Shown here: piece by piece, positions 15,184 through 22,948 of the stretch
Layout: each line of letters begins with the position of its first letter
Position numbering within the stretch: the stretch's first letter is position 1
NCBI GenBank assembly: GCA_025934995.1
Contig: JAICWC010000019.1
Coordinates: forward strand, 1 to 35,488
Origin: Thermoleophilia bacterium
GTDB lineage: Bacteria; Actinomycetota; Thermoleophilia; Gaiellales; Gaiellaceae
Direction of reading: 5' to 3'
Length of the DNA stretch: 35,488 nt
Notes under the pieces: generated by a model
Told to the model about the DNA's origin: nothing
Database searches by the model: none
What the model saw: only the letters and a program-made list of their open reading frames with translations
Translations under genes and position numbers: made by a program

Positions 15184-16472
15184 GAGCTGCCGCAGCGGCG
15201 GAACGAGTATTTCTCGCCGCGCCAGGTCGCGACGCCGCCGCCGAGCACGGGTCGGGCGTCGACGCCGACCGACTGCAGCACGCTCGCCGCGATCGCCGCA
15301 CGCGGGCCGCTCTCGCAGATCGTGACGATCGGCTGTGCGCCGCACAGACCGTTCTCCGCCGCCTGACGCACGTTGCGGTAGGGCAGGTGCGTACTGCCAG
15401 GGATGAAGCCGAGGTCGCGCTCGTCCTTCTCGCGCACATCGAGGAGCTGCACGGCATCGGCGGCGAGCCATTGCTCGACTTCGTCGACCGTCACGGCGTC
15501 GAGGGACTCGTCGTCCCCCGGTGTCCGCCAGCCCGCGACGCCGAAGATGCCGACCGCGCTGAGGCGCTCCGCGGCGAGGCGCGCGTCGTCCTCGGAACCG
15601 GCCTCGATGACGACGGGACGTTCGGGCAGCACGAACGCCGCCTTCGTCCCGAACGACGAGCCGTGGACGGGCACGTTCACCGCGCCTGCACGATGTCCGG
15701 CGCCGAACTCGTGCGGCTCGCGCACGTCGAGCACGACGGCTCCGTCGGCGACGTCGGCTCGACGGAGCTGCGGCTGCGCTCCGTGGAAGGGGCCGCGGTT
15801 CAGCTCGACGATCAGCGCCATGTTCGGAGGCCGCGGCGGCTGCTGCGTCACCTTGCACAGAAACTCCTCGTACGTCTCCACCAGGGAGCGGTTCATCGTC
15901 CGCTCGCGCGCGATCGTCGTCGATCGCTCCGGGCTCATGTTCGCTCCGCAGAGTGAACCGGCGACGTGACCCGGGTAGACGACGACGTCGTCGCCGAGCT
16001 CGACGAGGCGACGCAGCGAGTGGAACAGCCCGTCGGCGCCTTCCTCGGCGTCGACCGCGAGATCGGGCCTCGCCGTATCGCCGACGAACAGCGAGTCGCC
16101 CGTCAACAGAAGCTTGCCGTCGACGAGGAACGCGCAGTGCTCTGGCCGGTGCCCCGGCGTATGGATGACGCGCAGCACGACGTCGCCGATCGCGAGCTCC
16201 TCGCCGTCGCGCAACGGCTCGTGCGGGAACGTCGCGCCCGCCGCGTCGTGCACGCGCACGGGGATGTCGTGCTCGAGCGCGAGCCGGCCGTGCCCGGAGA
16301 CGTGGTCGGCGTGGGTATGCGTCTCGAGGACGGCGACGATCTCGACGCCTGCATCCAGGTACCGCTCGATCGCGTAACCAGGATCGACGAGCGCCGCGAT
16401 CCCGGCGCGCTCGTCGCCGACGAGATACGAGGCGCAGCCGAGGTCGTCGTCCACGAACTGCCGGAACAGCAC
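15180..16472 (-). CDS. MBL-fold hydrolase with two rhodanese domains (persulfide/sulfur metabolism)
   Basis: From GTG at 16472 this is a 430-aa protein; the ORF track extends six codons further, but a TAGCGT element eight bases upstream supports the shorter form. The N-terminal metallo-beta-lactamase domain has the metal site LETHTHADHVSGH and a later GHR/GDSLFVGDTARPDL pattern like ETHE1/persulfide dioxygenase-type proteins. Two rhodanese domains follow. The first (VLDVREPHEFGAGHRAGAVNVP) has AGS where the catalytic Cys loop should be, so it looks inactive. The second keeps a full CESGPRA loop. The protein likely handles glutathione or thiol persulfides and sulfane sulfur, which is inference. 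It is divergent from the CopC-CopD gene and shares the CTAA at its end with the cyclase stop. Confidence 0.88.
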   Translation of the reverse strand: MLFRQFVDDDLGCASYLVGDERAGIAALVDPGYAIERYLDAGVEIVAVLETHTHADHVSGHGRLALEHDIPVRVHDAAGATFPHEPLRDGEELAIGDVVLRVIHTPGHRPEHCAFLVDGKLLLTGDSLFVGDTARPDLAVDAEEGADGLFHSLRRLVELGDDVVVYPGHVAGSLCGANMSPERSTTIARERTMNRSLVETYEEFLCKVTQQPPRPPNMALIVELNRGPFHGAQPQLRRADVADGAVVLDVREPHEFGAGHRAGAVNVPVHGSSFGTKAAFVLPERPVVIEAGSEDDARLAAERLSAVGIFGVAGWRTPGDDESLDAVTVDEVEQWLAADAVQLLDVREKDERDLGFIPGSTHLPYRNVRQAAENGLCGAQPIVTICESGPRAAIAASVLQSVGVDARPVLGGGVATWRGEKYSFRRCGSS

Positions 16473-16480
16473 GAGCAGCG

Positions 16481-16486
16481 ACGCTA
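16481..16486 (-). promoter_or_regulatory. -10 element TAGCGT for the MBL-rhodanese gene
   Basis: Read on the minus strand, TAGCGT ends eight bases before the GTG at 16472. It decides between the two candidate GTG starts (16490 and 16472), because the upstream one would fall before the inferred transcription start. Confidence 0.45.
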
Positions 16487-16513
16487 GCACCGACTACGGC
16501 TATCAATCCTGAA

Positions 16514-18373
16514 GTGAAAGCCCTCCTCATCGCCCTGCTCGCAGTCCTCGTGCTGCCGGCATCGGCGTGGGGGCACGCGACGCTCATCCGCACGGTTCCC
16601 GCGAACGGCGCCGTGCTCGCGCTCTCGCCGACAGCGGTGCGGATCGTCTTCGACGACGTCGTCCAGCGCGGGCCGGGGATCGAGGCCGTGCGCAACGGCG
16701 GCGCCTCCGTGCTCGACGGCAAGCCGCGCATCGCCGGCGGTCGGACGCTCGTGCTGCCGCTGCGGCGGGGGCTCGCGAAGGGGGACTACACGGCCCGCTG
16801 GGCGATCGTCTCGGACGACGGGCATCTCGAGTCCGGCGTCGTCGCGTTCGCCGTCGGCCTCGGCAGCTCGCGGCCGGTGCCGTCGCTCGGCGCCGAGGCG
16901 ACCGGCGCGCGCCCGCCGGACGTGATCGCGCGGTGGCTCTTCCTGGCGGGCGTGCTCGGCGCCGTCGGGATCGCCGCGTTTGCGCTCTCCACCGGCGCGC
17001 GTGACGAGCAGATCGCGCTCGTACTGGCGTCGTCCGCGGTCGTGTCGGCGCTCGGCGCCGCGGACGAAGCGCACCGTGTCGGCTTGTCGACGCGCGCCGG
17101 AACCGCCCTCGTCGTCGGCTCAGCGTACGCCGTCGTCGTCGCGCTCGCCGCCGCCGCCGCGACGCTCGAGCCGCGTGCGTTGCCCGGCGCACTCGTGCTC
17201 GCGCTGCCGCTCCTCGCCGTGCCGACGACGAGCGGTCACGCGCTCGATCGCGGGCTGAGCCGCGTCAACGTCGCGGCAGACCTCCTGCACGTGGCCGGGG
17301 CCTCGATGTGGGTCGGCGCGTTGCTCGGTCTTCTCGTCACGCGCCGGCGCGAGGCCAGGCTCGTCCTCGGCGGCGTCGTGTTGCTGGCCGTCACCGGCGT
17401 CGTTCGCGCGTCGTACGAGCTGCTGCACGTGTCGCAGGCGTGGGACACCGGGTACGGGCGGACGCTGCTCGTCAAGACGGGCCTGCTGCTCGCCGCGGCA
17501 GCGCTCGGCTTGTGGCGCCGGCCCCGCGCCGAGCTCGTCCTCGTTGCGGTGCTCGTCGGGGCGGTCGCCGTGCTCGTGCTGCAACGGCCTGGGCGCAACG
17601 CGGAGGCGGCCGCGCCCACGCCACGGGTCGCATCGGATCAGCCGTTGCCGGAGCCGCCTGCACCGGCCCGCGACGCAGTCGTCGTCGCGCGCGAGCTCGG
17701 CCCGTACGGCGTGGCGCTCGCGTCGGAGCCGGCCCGACTGACCGTGTTCGTGCTCTCCTCGTCGGGCGGCGGCGCGGACGGGCTCGCCGTGCGCATCGAC
17801 GGTCGGGACGCGACGGCGTGCGGCCACGGCTGCTACCGCATCGACGAGCGGCACGGGCCGACGACGCGCGTTTCCGTCGACAGCCTCGCCCGAGCCTTCC
17901 CGAGCCCCCGCGGGCCGCAGGATGCGAGCCCTGCTTCGGTGACGAGCTTCCGGCACCTCTTCCGACGGTCCAGGACGGTCGAGTACGTCGAGCGGCTCGC
18001 CTCGAGCCCGACCAACGTCATCGTCTCGCGTTGGCGGCTCGAGGCGCCCGATCGTGTCGGCTACACGATCCGCGGTGGATCGCAGGCGGTCATCATCGGG
18101 GCGCATCGGTGGGACCGCGCCTCGGCGGACGCACCCTGGGTCGAGTCGCCGCAGACACCGGTGACCCAGCCGTCGGCGCCGTTCCGGAAAGCGACGAACG
18201 TCTGGCGGATCTCGGCCCACGACATCGTCTTCTACGACCCGACGATCCCTGCGTACTTCGAACTCGAGTCCGACCGGCGGCCGACCGCGCTGCACATGAT
18301 CGCGGCCGCGCATTTCATGACCGACCGCTACCTCAGCTTTGGGTCGAGGCCCCGGCTGCGTGCTCCTCGTTGA
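16514..18373 (+). CDS. Copper resistance protein, CopC-CopD fusion with extra C-terminal domain
   Basis: This 619-aa membrane protein starts with a signal peptide (MKALLIALLAVLVLPASAWG) and a CopC domain beginning HATLIRTVPANGAVL. Cleavage before the His would create the N-terminal histidine copper ligand known in CopC, and SDDGHLESG holds the later Asp/His ligands. Residues from about 136 to 360 form a CopD-type bundle of about eight helices. A soluble C-terminal region of about 240 residues follows, with two Cys (ATACGHGCYR) and many aromatic residues, ending in MIAAAHFMTDRYLSF; I cannot assign it to a family. The role is probably copper import across the membrane or copper buffering. The nearby ctaG genes suggest copper supply to cytochrome oxidase. 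The GTG start is preceded by the near-consensus TATCAA. The 3' end overlaps the convergent ctaG by 41 bp. Confidence 0.88.
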   Translation: MKALLIALLAVLVLPASAWGHATLIRTVPANGAVLALSPTAVRIVFDDVVQRGPGIEAVRNGGASVLDGKPRIAGGRTLVLPLRRGLAKGDYTARWAIVSDDGHLESGVVAFAVGLGSSRPVPSLGAEATGARPPDVIARWLFLAGVLGAVGIAAFALSTGARDEQIALVLASSAVVSALGAADEAHRVGLSTRAGTALVVGSAYAVVVALAAAAATLEPRALPGALVLALPLLAVPTTSGHALDRGLSRVNVAADLLHVAGASMWVGALLGLLVTRRREARLVLGGVVLLAVTGVVRASYELLHVSQAWDTGYGRTLLVKTGLLLAAAALGLWRRPRAELVLVAVLVGAVAVLVLQRPGRNAEAAAPTPRVASDQPLPEPPAPARDAVVVARELGPYGVALASEPARLTVFVLSSSGGGADGLAVRIDGRDATACGHGCYRIDERHGPTTRVSVDSLARAFPSPRGPQDASPASVTSFRHLFRRSRTVEYVERLASSPTNVIVSRWRLEAPDRVGYTIRGGSQAVIIGAHRWDRASADAPWVESPQTPVTQPSAPFRKATNVWRISAHDIVFYDPTIPAYFELESDRRPTALHMIAAAHFMTDRYLSFGSRPRLRAPR

Positions 18374-19055
18374 GCAGCCGCCACACATAGAAGCCGATCG
18401 CGAGCAGGAAGACGAGCGTCTGCTCGCCGTTCATCAGGATTCCACCGAGGTTCTGGTCACGCGTCGGCGAGAGCCCCCACAGACGCGGCGTGTGCTCGTA
18501 GTACGAATAGATCGGCCGCGTCGAGAAGATGAGCGCGAGGCCGAGGAACGACGAGCCGACGAACGCCGCACCGAGGTAGGCGAGGGCGGCGGGCGGCGAG
18601 AGGCGGCCGGAGACGAGCGGCCACCAGAACACGAGCCCGGCGGAGATGAGGATCGCGTGCTCGAGATTGAGCGGCCAGGAGTTGCGGAGCGCCCAGTCGT
18701 AGAAGTTGGCCGCGTGCGTGCCGTACCACGCGATCAGCCACGCCGGCAGCGCATAGCGCGCACGCACGATCGGCAACGACGCACGCATCCTCGGGGTCAG
18801 GCCGAGGAGCAGGAGGAGCGGCGCTATGTCGGCGATCAATGCGTTCTGGAGCAGGTGGATCAGCAGCAGCCGCTTGACCGCGATCGTCTCGAGCGGAGAG
18901 TTGAGCGAGCCCGCGATCAGGAGCAGCCCGACGCCGAAGACCACGGCACGCCACCGCTCCGGCCGGTCGTTGCGCGCGAACCACACGTAACCGCCGGCCG
19001 TGACGACCGCGGCGCCGAGAAAGAACCATTCGAACGTGAAGCTCGTCGCGCTCAA
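18333..19055 (-). CDS. ctaG: Cytochrome c oxidase assembly protein CtaG (caa3 type), copy 1
   Basis: This 240-aa, roughly seven-helix membrane protein of the caa3_CtaG family has the typical SPLETIAVKRLLLIHLLQNALIADIAPLLLLLGL segment (His near the membrane, followed by a proline-rich helix), FYDWALRNSWPLNLEHAILISAGLVFWWPL, and a C-terminal LGGILMNGEQTLVFLLAIGFYVWRLLNEE. CtaG of this type is needed to assemble caa3 oxidases, probably for the copper centre. The start is TTG at 19055 with GGGAG just upstream on the mRNA, next to a 9-bp hairpin. It follows a second, divergent ctaG copy in the same direction. Confidence 0.9.
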   Translation of the reverse strand: MSATSFTFEWFFLGAAVVTAGGYVWFARNDRPERWRAVVFGVGLLLIAGSLNSPLETIAVKRLLLIHLLQNALIADIAPLLLLLGLTPRMRASLPIVRARYALPAWLIAWYGTHAANFYDWALRNSWPLNLEHAILISAGLVFWWPLVSGRLSPPAALAYLGAAFVGSSFLGLALIFSTRPIYSYYEHTPRLWGLSPTRDQNLGGILMNGEQTLVFLLAIGFYVWRLLNEEHAAGASTQS

Positions 19056-19065
19056 GCCCGCTCCC

Positions 19066-19086
19066 AGCGCCGGCAGAGCCGGCGCT
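19066..19086. repeat. Perfect 9-bp hairpin between the two ctaG genes
   Basis: AGCGCCGGC-AGA-GCCGGCGCT is a perfect inverted repeat with a 3-nt loop. Its core GCCGGC-RGA-GCCGGC also occurs at 633-647 inside the element between E1 alpha and E1 beta. On the minus-strand mRNA it sits directly against the GGGAG before the TTG start of ctaG copy 1, so it could influence translation of that gene. Confidence 0.65.
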
Positions 19087-19119
19087 TCCGCTCCTTGATG
19101 AGCTCCGTCGAGCCCACGC

Positions 19120-19836
19120 TCACGCGGCTACCGCGCGAAAGGGGCGAAGGCGCGGCCGCAGCAGCGTGAAGGTGAGCGTCCCGAGGGTCACCACCTGCTC
19201 GGCCATCATCACGACGCCCGCGAGCTGTTGCTGATGGACGTCCGGATACGCGGGGTACAGGGGCTGGAAGTCGAACATGAGCACGTCGGAGAGCACCTGT
19301 CCCGAGGCGAACATCGCGGCGGCGAGCGCAACGCGCTGTCCAACCGTGCGGCGGTCGTCCAGCAGGATCGTCCACGCGAGCAGGCCGAACGTCGTCCAGA
19401 GCGCGTGCTCCGTGTAGTGCACCCACTCGTGGCGGAGCGCGAGGTCGTACAGCCAGGGCACGTGCCAGATGCCGAGGTTCGCGGCCCAGAGGCCGTAGGC
19501 GATCTTGGGGCGCACGAGCTTCCGAAGCGGGGTGCGGGCGAGCGGGCGGAGAACCGGCGCAGGCAGGACGAACAGGGCAAGCGGCCCGCGCACGGAGAGG
19601 ACGAGCAGGGCCGCTGCGAGATCGCCGATCAGCACGTGCTGCGTCATGTGCACGGCGAGGTTCGAGTCCGCCTGTTCGTCGAGCGCGATCAGCGCGATCG
19701 GCATCAGTGCGATTCCCGCGGCGAAGAAGACGATCCGCGGCCAGTCTGCGAGGTCGGGCCGGCCGCGGCGCCGGAGGCGGACCACTGCCTGCGCGAAGAG
19801 GATCGTCGCGACGACGCACAGCGCGACGATCGTCAT
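19120..19836 (-). CDS. ctaG: Cytochrome c oxidase assembly protein CtaG (caa3 type), copy 2
   Basis: The long ORF in the track (to 20415) starts inside the acyl-CoA dehydrogenase shadow; the real gene begins at ATG 19836, one base after that gene's stop, and encodes 238 aa. It has the caa3_CtaG pattern: LAVHMTQHVLIGDLAAALLVLSVRGPLALF (paired His residues), WAANLGIWHVPWLYDLALRHEWVHYTEHALWTTFGLLAWTILL, and DVHQQQLAGVVMMAEQVVTLGTLTFTLL at the end. The two tandem copies have diverged a good deal and might form a heteromer or serve different oxidases. The tight spacing puts it in the same operon as the acyl-CoA dehydrogenase, which may be fortuitous readthrough. Confidence 0.9.
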   Translation of the reverse strand: MTIVALCVVATILFAQAVVRLRRRGRPDLADWPRIVFFAAGIALMPIALIALDEQADSNLAVHMTQHVLIGDLAAALLVLSVRGPLALFVLPAPVLRPLARTPLRKLVRPKIAYGLWAANLGIWHVPWLYDLALRHEWVHYTEHALWTTFGLLAWTILLDDRRTVGQRVALAAAMFASGQVLSDVLMFDFQPLYPAYPDVHQQQLAGVVMMAEQVVTLGTLTFTLLRPRLRPFRAVAA

Positions 19837-19837
19837 C

Positions 19838-20971
19838 TCAGAGCCCGAGTTGTTTTGCGATGACCATCCGCTGCACCTCGTTCGTCCCCTCGCCGATCTC
19901 GAGGATCTTCTGGTCGCGGAAGAGGCGCGAGATCGCGAATTCCTGCATGAAGCCGTAGCCGCCGTGGATCTGCAGTGCTGCGTTGACGACCCGGTTCGAC
20001 AATAGCCCGGTGTAGAGCTTCGCCTGCGCGGCGGCGAGGCCGAACGGCTTGCCCTGGTCCTTGAGCCACGCCGCGCGGTACACGAGCTGCCGTCCCGCCT
20101 CGATCTCGGTCGACATGTCGGCGAGCGCGAACTGCACTGCCTGGAACTTCGAGATCGGCCGGCCGAACTGCTGCCGCTCCTGCGCATACGTGAACGCGAG
20201 GTCGTACGCCCCTTGAGCGAGGCCGACGCCCATCGCCGCAACTGAGATGCGGCCGCCGTCGAGGATCTCCATGAACTGCGTGAAGCCCTTGCCGCGCGGG
20301 CCGAGCAGGTTTCCCTCCGGCACCGCGCAGTCCTCGAACGAGAGCTCGCGCGTGTCGGAGGCGTGCCAGCCGAGCTTGTGCATCGGGGCCGAGATCTCGT
20401 ACCCGCTCGTTCCATTCGGGACGATGATGTTCGAGATCTCGTTCTCTCCCGTCTGAGCGGTGATGGTCACGAGAGTGCTGATCTCCGTGCCGGCGTTGGT
20501 GATGAAGATCTTCGAGCCGTTGACGATCCACTGCCCGTCGCGCAGCTCCGCGCGCGTACGGGTGGCGCCCGCGTCGGAGCCGGCGTTCGGCTCGGTCAAC
20601 CCGAAGGCTGCCAGCCCTTCTCCCGATGCGAGGCCCGGCAGCCACTCCTGCTTCTGCTCCTCGGTGCCGAACAGGTAGATCGGCATCGTGCCGAGCGACG
20701 TGTGCGCAGCCATCGTGATCGCGACGGACGAATCGATCCGCGTCAGCTCTTCGACCGCGATTGCGTACGAGACCGTGTCGGCGCCGGCGCCGCCGTACTC
20801 CTCGGGGATCGGGATCCCCATCAACCCGAGGTCGGCCATCTCCCCGACGAGCTCGTACGGGAAACGGGACTCGCGGTCGAGCTCTTCCGCCACCGGTGCA
20901 ACGCGTGTCTCCGCGAACTCGCGAACCGTCGAGCGCAGCAGCTGCTGCTCGTCGGTCAGCTCATAGTTCAC
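19838..20971 (-). CDS. Acyl-CoA dehydrogenase
   Basis: This 377-aa flavoprotein of the standard acyl-CoA dehydrogenase family has the N-terminal helical domain (MNYELTDEQQLLRSTVREFAETRVAPVAEELD), the FAD-contacting FGLTEPNAGSDAGATRTRAE, and the C-terminal LFRDQKILEIGEGTNEVQRMVIAKQLGL. The catalytic Glu is in the EGTNE motif (about E361), the position used by short- and medium-chain enzymes. Isovaleryl-CoA dehydrogenases carry the base elsewhere, so a leucine-specific role is less likely despite the carboxylase genes nearby. It oxidises an acyl-CoA to the enoyl-CoA with electron transfer flavoprotein. It overlaps pepA by 11 bp and probably is co-transcribed with it. Confidence 0.95.
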   Translation of the reverse strand: MNYELTDEQQLLRSTVREFAETRVAPVAEELDRESRFPYELVGEMADLGLMGIPIPEEYGGAGADTVSYAIAVEELTRIDSSVAITMAAHTSLGTMPIYLFGTEEQKQEWLPGLASGEGLAAFGLTEPNAGSDAGATRTRAELRDGQWIVNGSKIFITNAGTEISTLVTITAQTGENEISNIIVPNGTSGYEISAPMHKLGWHASDTRELSFEDCAVPEGNLLGPRGKGFTQFMEILDGGRISVAAMGVGLAQGAYDLAFTYAQERQQFGRPISKFQAVQFALADMSTEIEAGRQLVYRAAWLKDQGKPFGLAAAQAKLYTGLLSNRVVNAALQIHGGYGFMQEFAISRLFRDQKILEIGEGTNEVQRMVIAKQLGL

Positions 20972-22454
20972 GTGCGAGCTCCGCGATCAAGCGGACGCCG
21001 TAACCCGTGCCGCCGGGCACGCGCAGATAGTCGCCGCGGGACCGCTCGAGGAAGCCCGGGCCTGCCATGTCGACGTGCGCCCACGGTCCGTCCCCGGCGA
21101 ACTCCTCGAGGAACTTCGCGGCGAGCGCCGGCGAGCCCTGGCGCAGCGTCGAGCCGTTCTTCATGTCGGCGAAGGCCGAGTCGATGTACCGGCGGTAGCG
21201 CTCGTGCAGCGGGAAGCGCCAGGCGAGGTCGCCGCTGCGTTCGCCGGCGTGGAAGATGCGGTCGCTCCACGCGTCGTCGTTGGTGAAATAGCCTGCATAG
21301 AGATCGCCGAGCGCAAGCTCCATCGCGCCGGTCAGTGTCGAGAGCTCGAGGATGTGCGTCGCTCCTTCGCGCCGCGCGTACCAGAGCGCGTCGGCCAGGA
21401 CGAGGCGTCCTTCGGCGTCGGTGTTGATGATCTCGATCGTCTTGCCGTTGGCGGCGCGCAGGATGTCGCCGGGCCGGAACGCATCGCCGCCCGGCATGTT
21501 CTCCGCCGCGGCGAGCACGGCGATTGCGCGCACGGGCAAACCGAGTGCCGCGACGGCGCCTATGCCGTGCAGCGTCCCCGCGCCCCCGGCCATGTCGCCC
21601 TTCATGCTCTCCATGCCGGGAGCCGATTTGAGCGAGATGCCGCCGGTGTCGAAGGTGATCGACTTGCCGACCAGTCCGAGGACGACGTCGTCTCGCGCGT
21701 CCGGCGGGTCGTAGCGCAGGACGATCAGGCGGGGCTCGTTGCGCGATCCGCGCCCGACTGCGCTCAACGCGCCCATCTCCAGCTCGTCCAGCTCTTTCGT
21801 CGCGAGGACGTCGCACGTCAGGTGCTCGTGCTCCCGCGCAAGCTCCTTCGCGCGCTCGCCGAGCGTGTGCGGGTTGAGCTCGTTCGGGGGCATGTTCGCG
21901 AGGTCGCGCGCCCGGTTCGTGCGCTCCGCGAGGAGCGACGCGCGCTCGGCGGCAGTGCGCAGCTCCGGCGACTCGAAATGGCCGAGGACGATCCGCTCCA
22001 CCGGCTTCGGGCGCTTCTCGGGCTCCTGCGTCTTCCAGCCGCCCGGGGAGTAGCCGCCGATGATCGTCCCCTCGACGAGCGCGGCCGCCTGCCGGTCGAC
22101 CGGGACGTCGAGCGACTCGTCGAGGAGCCAGCAGAGCGTGCCGCCGACGCGGCGCAGCTCGTGGGCGGCGGCGCCGCCGGCGGTGCGCAGCGCGTCGAGA
22201 TCGACATCCTCGCGCTTGCCGAGGCCGACGGCGATCACGCGCGGCGCGTCGAGCGCGCCGTCGACGTGCAGGACGAGCGCCTCGCCGCGATCGCCCCGGA
22301 ACTCGCCGCTCTCGATGAGCTTCGCCAGGCGCCCGCCGAGCTTCTCGTCGACGATGCGCGCGCCTTCGCCTCCAAGCGGTCGGGCGACGGGCACGGCGAG
22401 TGCGTCGGCGTGCGTCTGCCCGGGGAGGGCGACCTCGATCGGCACAAGACTCAC
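20961..22454 (-). CDS. pepA: Leucyl aminopeptidase (M17 cytosol aminopeptidase)
   Basis: This 497-aa protein is full length for family M17. The C-terminal catalytic domain has the first metal site VLGLVGKSITFDTGGISLKS and the signature INTDAEGRLVLADALWYA with the metal-binding Asp/Glu and catalytic Arg, plus AAAENMPGGDAFRPGDI. The N-terminal domain (about 1-170) is the less conserved macro-like domain. It forms a hexameric two-metal exopeptidase that removes N-terminal residues in protein turnover. The start is GTG at 22454 with no Shine-Dalgarno. TAGCAT nine bases upstream suggests leaderless transcription, and the promoter region is shared with the divergent SCP2 gene. Confidence 0.95.
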   Translation of the reverse strand: MSLVPIEVALPGQTHADALAVPVARPLGGEGARIVDEKLGGRLAKLIESGEFRGDRGEALVLHVDGALDAPRVIAVGLGKREDVDLDALRTAGGAAAHELRRVGGTLCWLLDESLDVPVDRQAAALVEGTIIGGYSPGGWKTQEPEKRPKPVERIVLGHFESPELRTAAERASLLAERTNRARDLANMPPNELNPHTLGERAKELAREHEHLTCDVLATKELDELEMGALSAVGRGSRNEPRLIVLRYDPPDARDDVVLGLVGKSITFDTGGISLKSAPGMESMKGDMAGGAGTLHGIGAVAALGLPVRAIAVLAAAENMPGGDAFRPGDILRAANGKTIEIINTDAEGRLVLADALWYARREGATHILELSTLTGAMELALGDLYAGYFTNDDAWSDRIFHAGERSGDLAWRFPLHERYRRYIDSAFADMKNGSTLRQGSPALAAKFLEEFAGDGPWAHVDMAGPGFLERSRGDYLRVPGGTGYGVRLIAELAREL

Positions 22455-22463
22455 GGCGCGGCG

Positions 22464-22469
22464 ATGCTA
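22464..22469 (-). promoter_or_regulatory. -10 element TAGCAT for pepA
   Basis: Read on the minus strand, TAGCAT ends nine bases before the GTG of pepA. The divergent SCP2 gene has TACAGT two bases further along, so the two -10 elements lie almost back to back. Confidence 0.45.
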
Positions 22470-22471
22470 TC

Positions 22472-22477
22472 TACAGT
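22472..22477 (+). promoter_or_regulatory. -10 element TACAGT for the SCP2-domain gene
   Basis: TACAGT matches TANNNT. It lies 40 bases before the ATG at 22518, leaving a short leader that includes a good ribosome binding site. This gene therefore is probably leadered, unlike its neighbour. Confidence 0.4.
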
Positions 22478-22517
22478 TGCCGGCTGACTCAGCATTCAAC
22501 GAACCGAAGGAGCCGTG

Positions 22518-22826
22518 ATGGCGGAGTCCATCCAGGAGTTCTTCCAGAACCTCCCGTCCCGCGCCGACAGCTCGAAGACCGCCGGGATGACCAACTCGTA
22601 CGTGTTCGACATCGACGGCGCCGGCCAGTGGACGGTCAAGGTCGACGACGGTGCGGTGACGGTCGCCGAGGGCGCCGCCGAGGCCGATGCGACCATCCAG
22701 GCCTCTTCGGAGACGTTCGAGAAGATCGTCGCGGGCGAGCAGAACCCGACGAGCGCCTACATGACCGGGAAGCTGAAGATCAAGGGCGACATTGGCGCGG
22801 CCATGAAGCTCCAGAAACTGTTCTAG
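22518..22826 (+). CDS. SCP2 sterol-carrier-domain protein
   Basis: This stand-alone SCP2 domain has 102 aa from the ATG at 22518; the GTG at 22515 in the track is only two bases after GAAGGAG, while the ATG has ideal 5-nt spacing. The fold is suggested by TNSYVFDIDGAGQWTVKVDDGAVTVAEGAAEADATIQASSETFEKIVAGEQNPTSAYMTGKLKIKGDIGAAMKLQKLF, of which the GKLKIKGDIGAAMKLQKLF end is the classic SCP2 signature. SCP2 domains bind lipids or fatty acyl-CoA. Beside acyl-CoA dehydrogenase and carboxylase genes, an acyl-CoA carrier role is plausible but is inference. Hairpins follow the stop. Confidence 0.88.
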   Translation: MAESIQEFFQNLPSRADSSKTAGMTNSYVFDIDGAGQWTVKVDDGAVTVAEGAAEADATIQASSETFEKIVAGEQNPTSAYMTGKLKIKGDIGAAMKLQKLF

Positions 22827-22828
22827 TC

Positions 22829-22850
22829 TCCCTCGGCCGCGGACGAGGGA
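22829..22850 (+). terminator. Hairpin after the SCP2 gene
   Basis: TCCCTCG at 22829-22835 and CGAGGGA at 22844-22850 form a perfect 7-bp stem with an 8-nt loop two bases after the stop codon. There is no T-tract, but its position suggests a terminator or 3' end protector. Confidence 0.5.
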
Positions 22851-22861
22851 CTCAAGGTTCG

Positions 22862-22891
22862 CGCATGGGCAGTCGATGCGCTCCCCATGCG
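22862..22891. repeat. Perfect 8-bp inverted repeat between SCP2 and carboxylase genes
   Basis: CGCATGGG at 22862-22869 and CCCATGCG at 22884-22891 enclose a 14-nt loop in the 122-bp spacer between the convergent SCP2 and carboxylase alpha genes. A smaller one (GCACCG-GT-CGGTGC) follows. Probably part of a bidirectional termination region; nothing else is visible in this spacer. Confidence 0.45.
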
Positions 22892-22948
22892 GTTCCTTCT
22901 CGGTTTCAGGTGGACGCACCGGTCGGTGCCGCTCCGCTCGCTGCGCCG

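Noticed and set aside
16501-16506. TTGATA as a -35 for the MBL-rhodanese gene (minus strand)
   Set aside because: Only 14 bases separate it from TAGCGT, too short for a standard 16-18 bp spacer.
19837-20415. N-terminal extension of ctaG copy 2 in the ORF track
   Set aside because: It lies out of frame inside the acyl-CoA dehydrogenase gene; ATG 19836 gives a proper CtaG start one base after the upstream stop.
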